A stretch of 64,000 nt of DNA from Chryseobacterium sp. KACC 21268. Its GTDB lineage: Bacteria > Bacteroidota > Bacteroidia > Flavobacteriales > Weeksellaceae. The notes under the pieces were generated by a model. That model was not told the DNA's origin, did not search any database, and saw only the letters and a list, made by a program, of their open reading frames with translations. The stretch covers positions 558,001 through 622,000 of the forward strand of contig CP117875.1 of assembly GCA_028736075.1 (NCBI GenBank), read 5' to 3'. The position numbers and the translations under genes were made by a program. The stretch's first letter is position 1. Each line of letters begins with the position of its first letter. Of the stretch, positions 44,339 through 54,378 are shown piece by piece.

Positions 44339-44926
44339 ATGTTTTTAGAAAATACAATCAATCATTCCAAACAAAGTGGTTGGATGGAGGTTATTTGTGG
44401 CTCGATGTTTTCCGGCAAAACGGAGGAATTGATTCGAAGGCTTCGCCGTGCAGAAATGGCTGGTCAAAATGTGGAAATTTTCAAACCGAAAATCGACACG
44501 AGATATTCGGACGAAGATGTGGTTTCCCACAACCAAAATAAAATCAGAAGTACAGCCGTAGAAAATCCTTCCGAAATACTTTTGCTAGGTTCCAATTGTC
44601 ACGTTGTGGCGATTGACGAAGCCCAATTTTTTGATGAAAGCATTGTTGACGTCGCTAATCAATTGGCAAACAACGGCATAAGAGTCGTGATTGCCGGTTT
44701 GGATATGGATTTTCTTGGACGACCGTTCGGCCCAATGCCAAATCTAATGGCAACCGCAGAATATGTGACGAAAGTTCACGCAATTTGCCGACGAACAGGG
44801 AATTTAGCCAATTATTCTATGCGAACTTCCGCAGGACAAGACCTTGTGGAATTAGGCGAAACTGAAGCGTATGATGCAGTCAGCAGACGTGTTTTTGTAG
44901 AAGAAGTTATCGAAAAAAATAAATAG
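44339..44926 (+). CDS. tdk: Thymidine kinase
   Basis: Phosphorylates thymidine with ATP in salvage of dTMP. The 195-residue protein has the P-loop GSMFSGKTEELIRRLRRAE near residue 22, the Mg-binding DEAQFF near residue 94 and the lasso GLDMDFLGRPFGPMPNLMA near residue 118. The zinc-binding cysteines of classical type II thymidine kinases are reduced here to CRRTGNLANYS, so one expected cysteine is replaced; this variation occurs in flavobacteria as far as I recall. It begins a run of four genes on the plus strand. Confidence 0.92.
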   Translation: MFLENTINHSKQSGWMEVICGSMFSGKTEELIRRLRRAEMAGQNVEIFKPKIDTRYSDEDVVSHNQNKIRSTAVENPSEILLLGSNCHVVAIDEAQFFDESIVDVANQLANNGIRVVIAGLDMDFLGRPFGPMPNLMATAEYVTKVHAICRRTGNLANYSMRTSAGQDLVELGETEAYDAVSRRVFVEEVIEKNK

Positions 44927-44944
44927 TTTATTCTTTGTAAATCA

Positions 44945-47389
44945 ATGAATTACACCATCAAAGAAATTGCAGACATTACCAATTCCGAAGTCATCGGAAA
45001 CGGCGAAATCAAAATCAAAAATATTGCTTTTGACAGTAGGACGATTTATTCTACGAAGCACACTGCGTTTCTTGCTATCAATACCAAAAAAAATTCAGGT
45101 CAAAAATATATTGATTCTGTCATCGAGAAAGGGATTGAGACGATTATCACTGAAAATCAAATTGATAATCCTTCTATCAATCAAATTATTACAAAAAATT
45201 CGGTTGAGTTTTTACAGACTTTGGCCAAATATCATTTTGAACATTCTAATATCAATTCGATTGGAATTACCGGAAGCAACGGTAAAACGATTTTGAAAGA
45301 ATGGCTTTATCAATGTTTAGCAAATGAATTTGTGACGGTGAAAAGTCCGAAGAGTTTTAATTCTCAAATCGGTTTGCCGTTATCATTACTTCAAATCGAT
45401 AAAAAGCACGAGTTGGGAATCTTCGAAGTTGGGATTTCCAAGCCGGAGGAAATGCAAAATCAGGAGAATATTTTTCATCCTAAGATTGGTCTGCTGACTC
45501 ATATTGGCTCTGCACATTCGGCAAATTTCAGTTCTGAAGAAGAATTGATTAATGAGAAATTAAAGCTGTTTAAAAACTCAGAAATTATATTTTATAATGC
45601 TGATAATCTATTGGCAGTCAAAATTATAAATGAATTATATTCAAGTAAAAAATTAATATCATACGGATTAGAAATTAGCAATGACATTCATATTATTTCT
45701 GATGTGAATGACAGAACTCAGGATATTCAAATCAAATATTTTGATGAAATCATCACGCTTCCAATTTTCCAAAGAGACGAAGCAACTTTAACAAATGTTC
45801 TCGCTTTAATTGGAATTTTGAAAGAACTAAAAATTTCAAATTCTGACATTAAAGAAAAAATCGATGCTTTGAAAGCAATTGAAATGCGTCTGGAAAGTAT
45901 TGAAGGCATTAGAAATAATTTGATAATCAATGATTCTTATAATCTGGATTTGGATTCTTTGAAGATTGCCTTTCAGTTTATCGGTGAATATAACAAGCCA
46001 AAGAAATCCCTGATTCTGACGGATATTTTGGATTCCAGCGAGAATTCACAAGAACTTTATGCTGAAGTTTCGGAGCTTGTGAATGAGCAGAAATTTGATA
46101 AAGTCTTTCTGATAGGAGAAGAAATCAGTGCTTTCTACGAATTATTTTCTGCTGAAACCTACACTTTTAATAATACCAATCAATTCATTGATAGCAAAGT
46201 TATTAATGAAATTGAAAATCAAGTTATTCTTCTTAAAGGTGCCAGGAAATTTGAGATTGAAAAAATCAAAGAAATTCTTGAATTGAGGAAGCACGATACA
46301 GTATTAGAAATCAACTTAAATGCGATTCTTCATAATATCAATTTTCATAAATCATTACTAAGACCGGAAACCAAAATGATGGCAATGGTAAAAGCAAATG
46401 CTTATGGATTAGGAAGTTATGAAATTTCAGAATTTTTACAATTGCATCACATTGATTATCTTGGTGTTGCTTTTGCAGACGAGGGTGTTGAACTTAGAAA
46501 AAAAGGAATCACAACGCCAATCATCGTGATGAATCCCGAGCAACACAGTTATGATGCGGTGATTGAATATAATTTGGAACCAGAAATTTACAGTCTGAGA
46601 GTTTTAGAATTATTCAATGAGCAATTAATCAAATCTGGAAATCAGCAAAAATATCCGATTCACATTAAGCTCGAGACCGGAATGCATCGGCTTGGTTTTA
46701 AGGACTTTGAATTGGATGAATTAAATGAAAAATTAAATACAATGAATGTCAAAGTTCAGAGTATTTTCAGCCACTTATCTTCGTCCGATGTTCCAGAAGA
46801 GAAAGAATTTACATTAAACCAGATTAGAACTTTCGAGAAGAATTCAAGTTATCTCATCAATCGGCTTGGTTATAAAACTTTAAGACACATTTTAAATTCA
46901 GCTGGAATCTCAAATTATTCTGATTATCAATACGATATGGTTAGAATCGGAATCGGAATGATTGGCGAATCTTCTAACAAAAAGATTAAAAAACAACTTC
47001 AGGATTCTGTTAGTTTCAAAACTGTTGTTTCTCAAATTTCTGAGGTAAAATCTGGCGAATCAGTTGGTTACAGCAGAAAATTCAAAACGGAACACGATAC
47101 AAAAATTGCAACAATTCCCGTTGGTTATGCAGATGGAATCCCGAGAATGGTCGGAAATAAAGTCGGAAATGTTGGCATTAATAAAAAACTTTGCCCAATC
47201 GTCGGCAACGTTTGTATGGATATGATGATGATAAATGTGGATAATGCGAACGTTAAAGAAGGCGATTCTGTGGTGATTTTCAATTCGCATCCAACTTTGG
47301 AAGAATTTTCAAAATATTGTAATACAATTACTTACGAAGTTCTAACTTCTATTTCTCCGCGAGTAAAAAGAATATATATAAAAAATTAA
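44945..47389 (+). CDS. Bifunctional MurF ligase / alanine racemase fusion
   Basis: The 814-residue protein joins two cell-wall enzymes. The first ~450 residues are a Mur ligase with GITGSNGKT near residue 107, GIFEVGISKPEEM and THIGSAHSANF; this adds D-Ala-D-Ala to UDP-MurNAc-tripeptide. The second half is an alanine racemase that makes D-alanine: EINLNAILHNINF near residue 455, the PLP lysine in MVKANAYGLG at 483 and a C-terminal YADGIPRMVGN with VGNVCMDMMM. This fusion is usual in Bacteroidota. Substrate made by one half is used later by Ddl and then the other half. Confidence 0.93.
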   Translation: MNYTIKEIADITNSEVIGNGEIKIKNIAFDSRTIYSTKHTAFLAINTKKNSGQKYIDSVIEKGIETIITENQIDNPSINQIITKNSVEFLQTLAKYHFEHSNINSIGITGSNGKTILKEWLYQCLANEFVTVKSPKSFNSQIGLPLSLLQIDKKHELGIFEVGISKPEEMQNQENIFHPKIGLLTHIGSAHSANFSSEEELINEKLKLFKNSEIIFYNADNLLAVKIINELYSSKKLISYGLEISNDIHIISDVNDRTQDIQIKYFDEIITLPIFQRDEATLTNVLALIGILKELKISNSDIKEKIDALKAIEMRLESIEGIRNNLIINDSYNLDLDSLKIAFQFIGEYNKPKKSLILTDILDSSENSQELYAEVSELVNEQKFDKVFLIGEEISAFYELFSAETYTFNNTNQFIDSKVINEIENQVILLKGARKFEIEKIKEILELRKHDTVLEINLNAILHNINFHKSLLRPETKMMAMVKANAYGLGSYEISEFLQLHHIDYLGVAFADEGVELRKKGITTPIIVMNPEQHSYDAVIEYNLEPEIYSLRVLELFNEQLIKSGNQQKYPIHIKLETGMHRLGFKDFELDELNEKLNTMNVKVQSIFSHLSSSDVPEEKEFTLNQIRTFEKNSSYLINRLGYKTLRHILNSAGISNYSDYQYDMVRIGIGMIGESSNKKIKKQLQDSVSFKTVVSQISEVKSGESVGYSRKFKTEHDTKIATIPVGYADGIPRMVGNKVGNVGINKKLCPIVGNVCMDMMMINVDNANVKEGDSVVIFNSHPTLEEFSKYCNTITYEVLTSISPRVKRIYIKN

Positions 47390-47390
47390 A

Positions 47391-49547
47391 ATGATTAAGA
47401 AACTCTTTTATCTGGTAATTTTCTTGGCTTATCTGACGATAAATTCTCAGGTAAAGGAAAATCTTGTCATCCCAAAAAATCCGAGAATCGGACTTTCGCT
47501 GTCCGGCGGTGGAGCCAAAGGTTTTACGCACGTTGGTGTGTTGAAAGTTTTGGATTCTCTTGGTGTCAAAATCGATTATATCTCCGGAACCAGTATGGGC
47601 GCGATTGTAGGTGGTTTGTACGCTTCTGGCTACACGGGAAAAGACATTGAGAAAATAGTGATGGATACGGATTTCTATTCATTGATTACCGACCCAAAAA
47701 CGCGTCAGGAAACGTCATTTTTTAATAAAAGTGTGGACAAATATCTGTTGACAATTCCGCTCAGAAATGGTAAAGTTTCCTTTCCATCGTCCATTAGTAC
47801 AGGTCAAAGGAACATTTATCTTCTCAAAGAATTGATGAAAAACGTCTCGAACATTGATGATTTTTCCAAATTGCCTATTCCTTTTATGTGTGTGGCTACG
47901 AACATCGAAAGTGGCGAGATGAAGGTTTTTGAAAAAGGAGATTTGGTGTCTTCCATATTGGCTAGTTCGGCATTTCCTTCTCTTTTGGAGCCTGTGAAAA
48001 TAGGTGATAGCATTTATGTTGATGGTGCGATGAGCGTCAATTATCCATCAAAACCCTTGAAAGATAAAGGGATTGATATTGTAATTGGTGTGGATTTAAA
48101 TCAACCTTTAACAAAGCGTGACAATCTGAATAGCGTTATTTCAATCCTTAACCAAGTCATTGATTTTGGTATTCAAAAAGAAACCAAAAATCAATATAAA
48201 TATACAGATATTAATATCAAACCAAATCTTACGGGAATCACGGCGACCAGCTACGACAGTAAACGCCAAATCCTGGACAGTGGTTACGTGGAAGCCTTAA
48301 AATACACAGATATCCTGAAAGAATTACCAAAAAGAAATTTCGAAAGGGTCAGGTCTTCCATCAACCCCATCTTCTCAAATGTCTACAAAATTGACAGCCT
48401 TGTAGTAGATAATGCCAAAATCTACAGGTCAAACTACATTCGTGGAAAAATGGGGCTTAAAATCCCTTCTATGCAGACTTATGGAAGCATCAACAAGATG
48501 CTGGATAAGCTCTATGCGACCAATAATTACAAGTTCATTAACTACGACATCGTGCAGGAGAACAACAGCAATTATCTCAAGCTGAACGTCACCGAAGATG
48601 AAACCCGACATTTCCTGAAAATCGGTTTGCATTACGATGAGATTTTCAAAACCGGATTACTTCTTAATTATTCAGCAAAACGACTGCTATTTAGAAATTC
48701 GAATCTTTCTTTGGATATTGTCGTGGGAGATAAACCTCGGTATTATTTCAACTATTTTATCGATAATGGCTACATTCCTGGATTCGGGATTTACTCCTCA
48801 GCAATGAGTTTTGATTTGAAAAATTCAGATAACAACACGATAGAAAGTTGGGACTGGTTCAGAAACGAAGTTTTTATCCAATCCGTTTGGAAAGATAAAT
48901 TTGCAATGGGAGGTGGACTCAGCTACGATTATTTCGAAAGCGATAAAAATGGCGCAGATAAAAAAGACGCCAAATTTATGAATCCGTATGTCTTCCTGAA
49001 AAGTGATACGCAGAATGACAAAGATTTCCCTACGAAAGGATTTTATTTCAATGCTGAAGGGAAAATCATTGACTTGTTTAGCGACGAAATAGATAAGAAA
49101 CCATTGCTCGTTAAAGCAGACATCAAAATGAATTTCTACATTTCTAAGCTTTTCACGTATCGCCTGAATTTATACGGAGGTATCACAATTGGGGAAAATC
49201 TTCCTTCATTTTATCAATACAGAATTGGAGGAATTTTTGAACAGAACATCGTCAATTTTAAAAGATTTGCAGGTTTTCAATTTGGACTGCTCAATGACAA
49301 CAATATTTTTCTAGCGTCCAATGATTTTCAATTGCGCTTTGGCAAGAATTATTTTCTGGTTGGAAATTTCAGTTTTGCAAACCTTTTCGACTCCATCAAA
49401 TTCGAAGATGCAGTCAAACTTAATTACAGTTCCATCGGTTTGACGGCGGGCTACAAATCGCCTTTCGGTCAAGTAAAATTGAATCTGAGCAAATCACTCA
49501 ACAACCACAAAGCTATTTTCAGTGTGATTTTAGGACACTGGTTTTAA
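47391..49547 (+). CDS. Patatin-like phospholipase with BamA-type barrel
   Basis: A 718-residue outer-membrane protein. After a signal peptide (ending INSQ near residue 20) comes a patatin domain: the oxyanion loop GLSLSGGGAKGFTHVG near residue 34, the nucleophile GTSMGAIVGG near residue 64 and DGAMSVNYPSKPL near residue 208 (catalytic aspartate). The C-terminal ~380 residues are strands that end in SLNNHKAIFSVILGHWF with a terminal Phe, a BamA/TamA-like barrel as in PlpD. It is thought to hydrolyse lipids at the cell surface. It starts one base after murF-alr and four before ybeY. Confidence 0.87.
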   Translation: MIKKLFYLVIFLAYLTINSQVKENLVIPKNPRIGLSLSGGGAKGFTHVGVLKVLDSLGVKIDYISGTSMGAIVGGLYASGYTGKDIEKIVMDTDFYSLITDPKTRQETSFFNKSVDKYLLTIPLRNGKVSFPSSISTGQRNIYLLKELMKNVSNIDDFSKLPIPFMCVATNIESGEMKVFEKGDLVSSILASSAFPSLLEPVKIGDSIYVDGAMSVNYPSKPLKDKGIDIVIGVDLNQPLTKRDNLNSVISILNQVIDFGIQKETKNQYKYTDINIKPNLTGITATSYDSKRQILDSGYVEALKYTDILKELPKRNFERVRSSINPIFSNVYKIDSLVVDNAKIYRSNYIRGKMGLKIPSMQTYGSINKMLDKLYATNNYKFINYDIVQENNSNYLKLNVTEDETRHFLKIGLHYDEIFKTGLLLNYSAKRLLFRNSNLSLDIVVGDKPRYYFNYFIDNGYIPGFGIYSSAMSFDLKNSDNNTIESWDWFRNEVFIQSVWKDKFAMGGGLSYDYFESDKNGADKKDAKFMNPYVFLKSDTQNDKDFPTKGFYFNAEGKIIDLFSDEIDKKPLLVKADIKMNFYISKLFTYRLNLYGGITIGENLPSFYQYRIGGIFEQNIVNFKRFAGFQFGLLNDNNIFLASNDFQLRFGKNYFLVGNFSFANLFDSIKFEDAVKLNYSSIGLTAGYKSPFGQVKLNLSKSLNNHKAIFSVILGHWF

Positions 49548-49551
49548 CATT

Positions 49552-49968
49552 ATGATAAACTATTTTTTCGAAAACATCGACCCAAAAAAGATAGATTCCA
49601 ACATTTCCAAATGGCTGGAAGATTTGATTCTTTCAGAGAACAAAAAGCTTGGCGATATCAATTACATCTTTTGCGACGACGAGTATCTTCTCAAGGTCAA
49701 TCAGGATTATCTCGACCACGATTACTACACCGACATCATCACGTTTGACTATGTGAAGGGGAAAACCATCTCAGGAGATATTTTCGTATCTTTGCCCCGC
49801 ATTTCGGACAACGCTTCTACCCTATCGCAGGATTCAGAAAAGGAGTTCCGCAGAGTTTTGGCTCACGGCATTCTTCATCTCTGCGGTTACAAGGACAAAA
49901 CCGATGAAGAAGAATCCACAATGCGCCAAAAAGAAGATTTTTATATCAACCGATATTCAAATTTTTAG
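49552..49968 (+). CDS. ybeY: Endoribonuclease YbeY, rRNA maturation
   Basis: YbeY trims 16S rRNA and is tied to ribosome quality control. The 138-residue protein has the family features YCLSVNQDYLDHDYYTDIITFDY-type (here LLKVNQDYLDHDYYTDI) and GDIFVSLPRI. The metal site reads HGILHLCGYKDKTDEEE: the first two histidines of H-x3-H are present, but the third, normally in GYDH, is replaced by Lys-Asp. Aspartate may take its place. The start is four bases after the patatin stop. Confidence 0.9.
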   Translation: MINYFFENIDPKKIDSNISKWLEDLILSENKKLGDINYIFCDDEYLLKVNQDYLDHDYYTDIITFDYVKGKTISGDIFVSLPRISDNASTLSQDSEKEFRRVLAHGILHLCGYKDKTDEEESTMRQKEDFYINRYSNF

Positions 49969-49976
49969 GAGCTAAT

Positions 49977-50078
49977 CCTGCTTTCCGCTATATCTTTTTT
50001 GTTTTTTCAGAACATTTGTCAATCCAATAGAAGTGATTGCACAAAAAAACAAAAAAGGATGTCGCTGCAATCAGGGCT
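49977..50078 (-). repeat. Intergenic repeat, family A, copy 2
   Basis: On the minus strand it begins AGCCCTGATTGCAGCGACAT and ends AAAGATATAGCGGAAAGCAGG, the same ends as 40374-40462, with a different hairpin between. Confidence 0.78.
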
Positions 50079-50114
50079 AGTTACGATTAGTATTTTAAAA
50101 GAATTTTTCGATAA

Positions 50115-50130
50115 TGTTTCACGTGGAACA
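50115..50130. promoter_or_regulatory. parS site, perfect match
   Basis: TGTTTCACGTGGAACA, the reverse complement of TGTTCCACGTGAAACA, the conserved ParB-binding centromere site of bacterial chromosomes. It lies 64 bases before mnmG. Confidence 0.9.
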
Positions 50131-50194
50131 TCTCGATTTAAATTATCAAATTTTATTGCTATTAGCGAATAGCTTTTAGCCAAAAGCAAATAAA

Positions 50195-52057
50195 ATGATT
50201 ACAGAAATATACGACGTTATCGTCGTTGGTGCAGGCCACGCAGGTTGTGAAGCCGCAGCTGCAGCAGCCAATTTAGGCTCCAAAACCCTTTTGGTCACAA
50301 TGAATATGCAAACCATTGGACAAATGAGTTGCAACCCGGCAATGGGCGGCATTGCGAAAGGACAAATCGTCCGTGAGATTGATGCAATGGGCGGATATTC
50401 CGGAATCATTGCGGACAAATCAGCCATTCAGTTCAAGATGTTGAATCTTTCCAAAGGTCCGGCAATGTGGTCACCAAGAACCCAAAACGACAGAATGCTT
50501 TTCGCTGAAGAATGGCGTTTAGCACTTGAAAACACACCAAACCTTGACTTTTTTCAAGATATGGTCAAAAGCTTAATCATCGAAAATGGTAAAGCTGTCG
50601 GTGTTGTCACAGGCTTAGGAATTGAAATAAAATCAAAATCTGTAGTTCTCACAAACGGAACATTCTTAAATGGTCTGATTCACGTTGGAGACAAACAATT
50701 AGGCGGCGGAAGAATGGGCGAACCAAGAGCTTTTGGAATAACGGAACAATTGGTTTCATTAGGTTTCGAATCTGGAAGAATGAAAACAGGAACGCCTCCA
50801 AGAGTTGACGGAAGAAGTCTCGATTATTCCAAAATGGAAGAACAAAAAGGCGACGAAAATCCTCAGAAATTCAGTTATTTAGATACACCTAAGTTAACCA
50901 AACAATTAAGCTGTCACATCGTTTATACCAACGAAACAGTTCACGATATTTTACGTGAAGGCTTTGACAGAAGCCCAATGTTCAACGGAACGATTCAAAG
51001 TACTGGACCAAGATATTGCCCGAGTATTGAAGATAAAATCAATCGCTTTGCAGAAAGAAACAGACATCAACTTTTCGTAGAACCAGAAGGTTGGAAAACA
51101 GTGGAAATTTATGTAAATGGTTTCAGTTCATCACTTCCGGAAGATGTCCAAATCAAAGCAATGAGACATATTCCAGGCTTCGAAAATGTGAAAGTCTTCC
51201 GTCCTGGTTATGCCATAGAATATGACTACTTCCCTCCTACTCAACTATATCATACGCTCGAAACTAAGTTGATTCAAAACTTATATTTCGCAGGCCAAAT
51301 CAACGGAACTACAGGTTACGAAGAAGCAGCCGGACAAGGCTTGATGGCGGGTATTAATGCGCACAACAAAGTTCACGACAAGGGTGAATTCATTCTCAAC
51401 AGAGATGAGGCTTATATCGGCGTTCTAATCGATGATTTGATTACAAAAGGAACTGAAGAACCATATAGAATGTTCACTTCCCGTGCAGAATATAGATTGC
51501 TTCTAAGACAAGATAATGCAGACATTAGATTGACAGAAAAAGCTTACAATCTTGGTTTGGCAAAAGAAGAAAGATTGAGAAATGTGCACGAAAAAATCAC
51601 AAAAAGTGATGAATTGGAAGCTTATTTGAGAGAAACTTCAATCAAACCAAATGCTATCAATCCAATTCTTGAAAGCATTGAATCTTCTATTGTAGACCAA
51701 GCTTACAGAGCTTCTCATTACTTGACTCGTCCAAATATGACTTTGGAAAAGCTACAAGAAATTCAAACTATAAAAGATATTACTTCAGCCTACAAGGAAG
51801 AAGTGCGAGAACAAGCAGAAATCAACATCAAATATAAAGGTTACATCGAAAAAGAAAAGGAAAATGTGGCCAAACTAAACCGTTTGGAAACCATCAAAAT
51901 CCCTGAAGATTTCGATTATTCTAAACTATCATCTCTATCTACAGAAGCTAAACAAAAGATGACCAAAGTAAGGCCCGTAACTATCGCTCAGGCTGGTAGA
52001 ATCAGTGGTGTCTCTCCTTCTGATATCAATGTTTTGTTGATTTATTTAGGAAGATAA
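50195..52057 (+). CDS. mnmG: tRNA uridine-5-carboxymethylaminomethyl modification enzyme
   Basis: MnmG (GidA), with MnmE, modifies the wobble uridine of several tRNAs. The 620-residue flavoprotein starts with the FAD fingerprint VIVVGAGHAGCEAAAAAANLG near residue 7, followed by SCNPAMGGIAKGQIVREIDAMGG near residue 48, GTFLNGLIHVG near residue 145, and GTPPRVDGRSLD near residue 200. C-terminal helices that bind MnmE end in ISGVSPSDINVLLIYLGR. In many bacteria this gene is next to the replication origin; here two parS sites flank it. Confidence 0.96.
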   Translation: MITEIYDVIVVGAGHAGCEAAAAAANLGSKTLLVTMNMQTIGQMSCNPAMGGIAKGQIVREIDAMGGYSGIIADKSAIQFKMLNLSKGPAMWSPRTQNDRMLFAEEWRLALENTPNLDFFQDMVKSLIIENGKAVGVVTGLGIEIKSKSVVLTNGTFLNGLIHVGDKQLGGGRMGEPRAFGITEQLVSLGFESGRMKTGTPPRVDGRSLDYSKMEEQKGDENPQKFSYLDTPKLTKQLSCHIVYTNETVHDILREGFDRSPMFNGTIQSTGPRYCPSIEDKINRFAERNRHQLFVEPEGWKTVEIYVNGFSSSLPEDVQIKAMRHIPGFENVKVFRPGYAIEYDYFPPTQLYHTLETKLIQNLYFAGQINGTTGYEEAAGQGLMAGINAHNKVHDKGEFILNRDEAYIGVLIDDLITKGTEEPYRMFTSRAEYRLLLRQDNADIRLTEKAYNLGLAKEERLRNVHEKITKSDELEAYLRETSIKPNAINPILESIESSIVDQAYRASHYLTRPNMTLEKLQEIQTIKDITSAYKEEVREQAEINIKYKGYIEKEKENVAKLNRLETIKIPEDFDYSKLSSLSTEAKQKMTKVRPVTIAQAGRISGVSPSDINVLLIYLGR

Positions 52058-52064
52058 TTTACAA

Positions 52065-52080
52065 TGTTCCACGTGAAACA
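52065..52080. promoter_or_regulatory. parS site, perfect match
   Basis: TGTTCCACGTGAAACA, seven bases after the mnmG stop codon. It matches the Bacillus-type parS consensus. Confidence 0.9.
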
Positions 52081-52146
52081 TTATTATTCAAAGTTCAATA
52101 TTCCGAGTTTATCACTTTGCTTATTGAACTTTAAACTTTGAATTAT

Positions 52147-52968
52147 ATGAAAATTAAAGACCATTTTCTCTCTCAAGAAGAATTCGAAATTGTAGAAACT
52201 GAAACAAAAGGTGTTTTCAAAACAGCTCCTATCCCATCGAATATTTCCAAATATTATGAGAGTGAAGATTACATTTCGCATCATCAGGACACTGGAAGTT
52301 TGAAGGAGAAAGTTTACAAGTTTTTACAATCTTTCAATCTTCAATACAAGAAAACGATTCTTCTGGACAGAATAAAAAAGGATTCTAAAGTGTTAGATTA
52401 CGGTTGCGGTGCGGGAGAATTTGCAAAATATATTGAAAATGATTTTGAAACTTTCGGGTTTGAACCAAATTCGGACGCAAGAAATGCAGCGATAAATAAG
52501 ACGTCAAAGGCAAAAATTATTGATGATTTAAGTTCAATAGAAAATCAAAGTCTGGATGCCATTACACTTTGGCACGTTTTCGAACACATCGAAAATCAGA
52601 GAGAAATGCTGGATGTTTTTCATTCAAAATTAAAGGAAAAAGGTTTGCTGATTATCGCAGTTCCAAATCCGACTTCTTACGATGCGAAACATTACAAAGA
52701 ATTTTGGGCGGCTTATGATGTACCAAGACACATCTATCATTTTTCAAAGAACGGAATGGAAAATCTCATTTCTAAAAATCCGGACTGGAAATTAAGAAAA
52801 ATCAAACCGCTCCTACTAGATTCATTTTATATCTCAATGTTGAGTGAAAAATATAAGAAATCACCTCTTTTTTGGCTAAAAGCTGTCATCCACGGAACGA
52901 TTTCTAACATAAAGGCACTTTTTAACACCGAATTTTCGAGTTTGATATACATTATCGAAAAAAGATAG
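52147..52968 (+). CDS. SAM-dependent class I methyltransferase
   Basis: A 273-residue protein. Motif I is VLDYGCGAGEFAKYIEN near residue 84, motif II-like FEPNSDARNAA follows, and ITLWHVFEHIENQREML near residue 135 is the methyltransferase-11/23 signature. The C-terminal half has RHIYHFSKNGMENLI. The substrate is unknown; similar proteins act on sugars, lipids or small molecules. The ATG at 52147 is preferred over an upstream TTG. Gap 52969-53137 to the next terminator is gene-free. Confidence 0.83.
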   Translation: MKIKDHFLSQEEFEIVETETKGVFKTAPIPSNISKYYESEDYISHHQDTGSLKEKVYKFLQSFNLQYKKTILLDRIKKDSKVLDYGCGAGEFAKYIENDFETFGFEPNSDARNAAINKTSKAKIIDDLSSIENQSLDAITLWHVFEHIENQREMLDVFHSKLKEKGLLIIAVPNPTSYDAKHYKEFWAAYDVPRHIYHFSKNGMENLISKNPDWKLRKIKPLLLDSFYISMLSEKYKKSPLFWLKAVIHGTISNIKALFNTEFSSLIYIIEKR

Positions 52969-53137
52969 AAAATCGATTTTTGAGCAGTTTCTGAAGGTCA
53001 ATTTTCAGCAATTTTATTCAAAATTTGTTAATAATTACAAAAATCTAGGAATTTGGTCGATTTTCTAAATTTTACAAAAGTCCTTGAGAATCGCTTAAAA
53101 TATTTTTCTTGAACATAATTCAAGTACAGACAAAAAT

Positions 53138-53165
53138 AAAACCGACAAATTGCTTTGTCGGTTTT
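53138..53165. terminator. Bidirectional terminator between methyltransferase and pgk
   Basis: AAAACCGACAAA and TTTGTCGGTTTT form a 12-bp stem with a four-base loop, with T-runs on both strands, 22 bases from the pgk stop. Confidence 0.9.
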
Positions 53166-53187
53166 TTATATTTTAGAAAATATAATC

Positions 53188-54378
53188 TTATTTGTTGATT
53201 GCGGCAACGCCTGGAAGTTCCAAACCTTCCAAACTTTCCAACATTGCTCCTCCTCCAGTCGAAACATAACTTACTTTGTCAGAATATCCGAATTGTTTCA
53301 CAAACGCAACACTGTCTCCTCCTCCAACTAAAGAGAACGCGCCAAGTTTAGTTGCTTCAGCAATACTTTCACCTAAAGCTTTAGTTCCATCAGCAAAATT
53401 TGACATTTCAAAAACACCGATTGGACCATTCCAAAGAATCGTTCTTGAGTTTAATAAAACATCATTGAAGATTTCTCTTGATTTTGGACCTGCATCCAAG
53501 CCTTGCCAATCTTCAGGGATTTCTCTGATGTCAGCGACTTTCTTCTCAGCTTCGTTGTTGAAATCGTCAGCAATGATAACATCTGTCGGAAGATAAACTT
53601 CTACATTGTGTTCTTTTGCTTTCTCTAGAATTTCAAGCGCTAAACTCAATTTATCGTCTTCAACAATAGATTGTCCGATTTTCCCGCCCAACGCTTTGAT
53701 GAATGTGAAAGACATTCCACCACCGATGATTAAGTTATCAATTGCTGGAAGAATATTTTCTATAATTGTAATTTTTGTGGAAACTTTAGACCCTCCAAGT
53801 ATCGCAGTTACAGGCTTTTCACCAGATTTAAGAACTTTATCAATCGCTACTAATTCATTTTCCATTAGTAAACCGAAAAATTTAGTAGAAGGAAAGAATT
53901 CAGCGATTACAGCTGTGGAAGCGTGTGCTCTGTGTGCAGTTCCGAAGGCATCATTCACGTAAGCATCACCTAATTTTGATAACTTCTCAGCAAAAGCTTC
54001 ATCACCTTTTTCTTCCTCACTATGAAAACGAAGATTCTCCAACAAAAGAATTTCGCCAGGTTGAAGTTCAGCGGAAGCTTGCTCAGCCTTCTCTCCTATT
54101 GATTCGTCCACAAATTTCACTTCTTTACCAAGCACTGAAGAAACTTCGTCTAAAATATTTTTAAGGGAATATTTGTCGTTTACTTCGCCTTTTGGTCTTC
54201 CAAGGTGAGTCATTAGGATTACAGAACCGCCATCAGCAATGATTTTATCTACAGTTGGTTTTACAGAAACAATTCTGGTATTGTCCGTCACTTTCAGATT
54301 TTCGTCCTGAGGAACATTGAAGTCAACGCGTACTAAGGCTTTTTTGTTTTTAAAATCGAAATCTTTTATAGTTTTCAT
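53188..54378 (-). CDS. pgk: Phosphoglycerate kinase
   Basis: Glycolytic ATP-producing enzyme. The 396-residue protein has RVDFNVPQD near residue 17, [11 protein letters not shown] near residue 54, [12 protein letters not shown], the [16 protein letters not shown] signature near residue 138, [10 protein letters not shown] near residue 193 and the [14 protein letters not shown]-terminal nucleotide loop near residue 352. Length is normal. Leftward transcription starts beside the A+T-rich gap that is a candidate origin. Confidence 0.95.
   Translation of the reverse strand: MKTIKDFDFKNKKALVRVDFNVPQDENLKVTDNTRIVSVKPTVDKIIADGGSVILMTHLGRPKGEVNDKYSLKNILDEVSSVLGKEVKFVDESIGEKAEQASAELQPGEILLLENLRFHSEEEKGDEAFAEKLSKLGDAYVNDAFGTAHRAHASTAVIAEFFPSTKFFGLLMENELVAIDKVLKSGEKPVTAILGGSKVSTKITIIENILPAIDNLIIGGGMSFTFIKALGGKIGQSIVEDDKLSLALEILEKAKEHNVEVYLPTDVIIADDFNNEAEKKVADIREIPEDWQGLDAGPKSREIFNDVLLNSRTILWNGPIGVFEMSNFADGTKALGESIAEATKLGAFSLVGGGDSVAFVKQFGYSDKVSYVSTGGGAMLESLEGLELPGVAAINK

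Noticed and set aside
53276-53962. Plus-strand frames of more than 100 codons
   Set aside because: Antisense to pgk with its conserved motifs.
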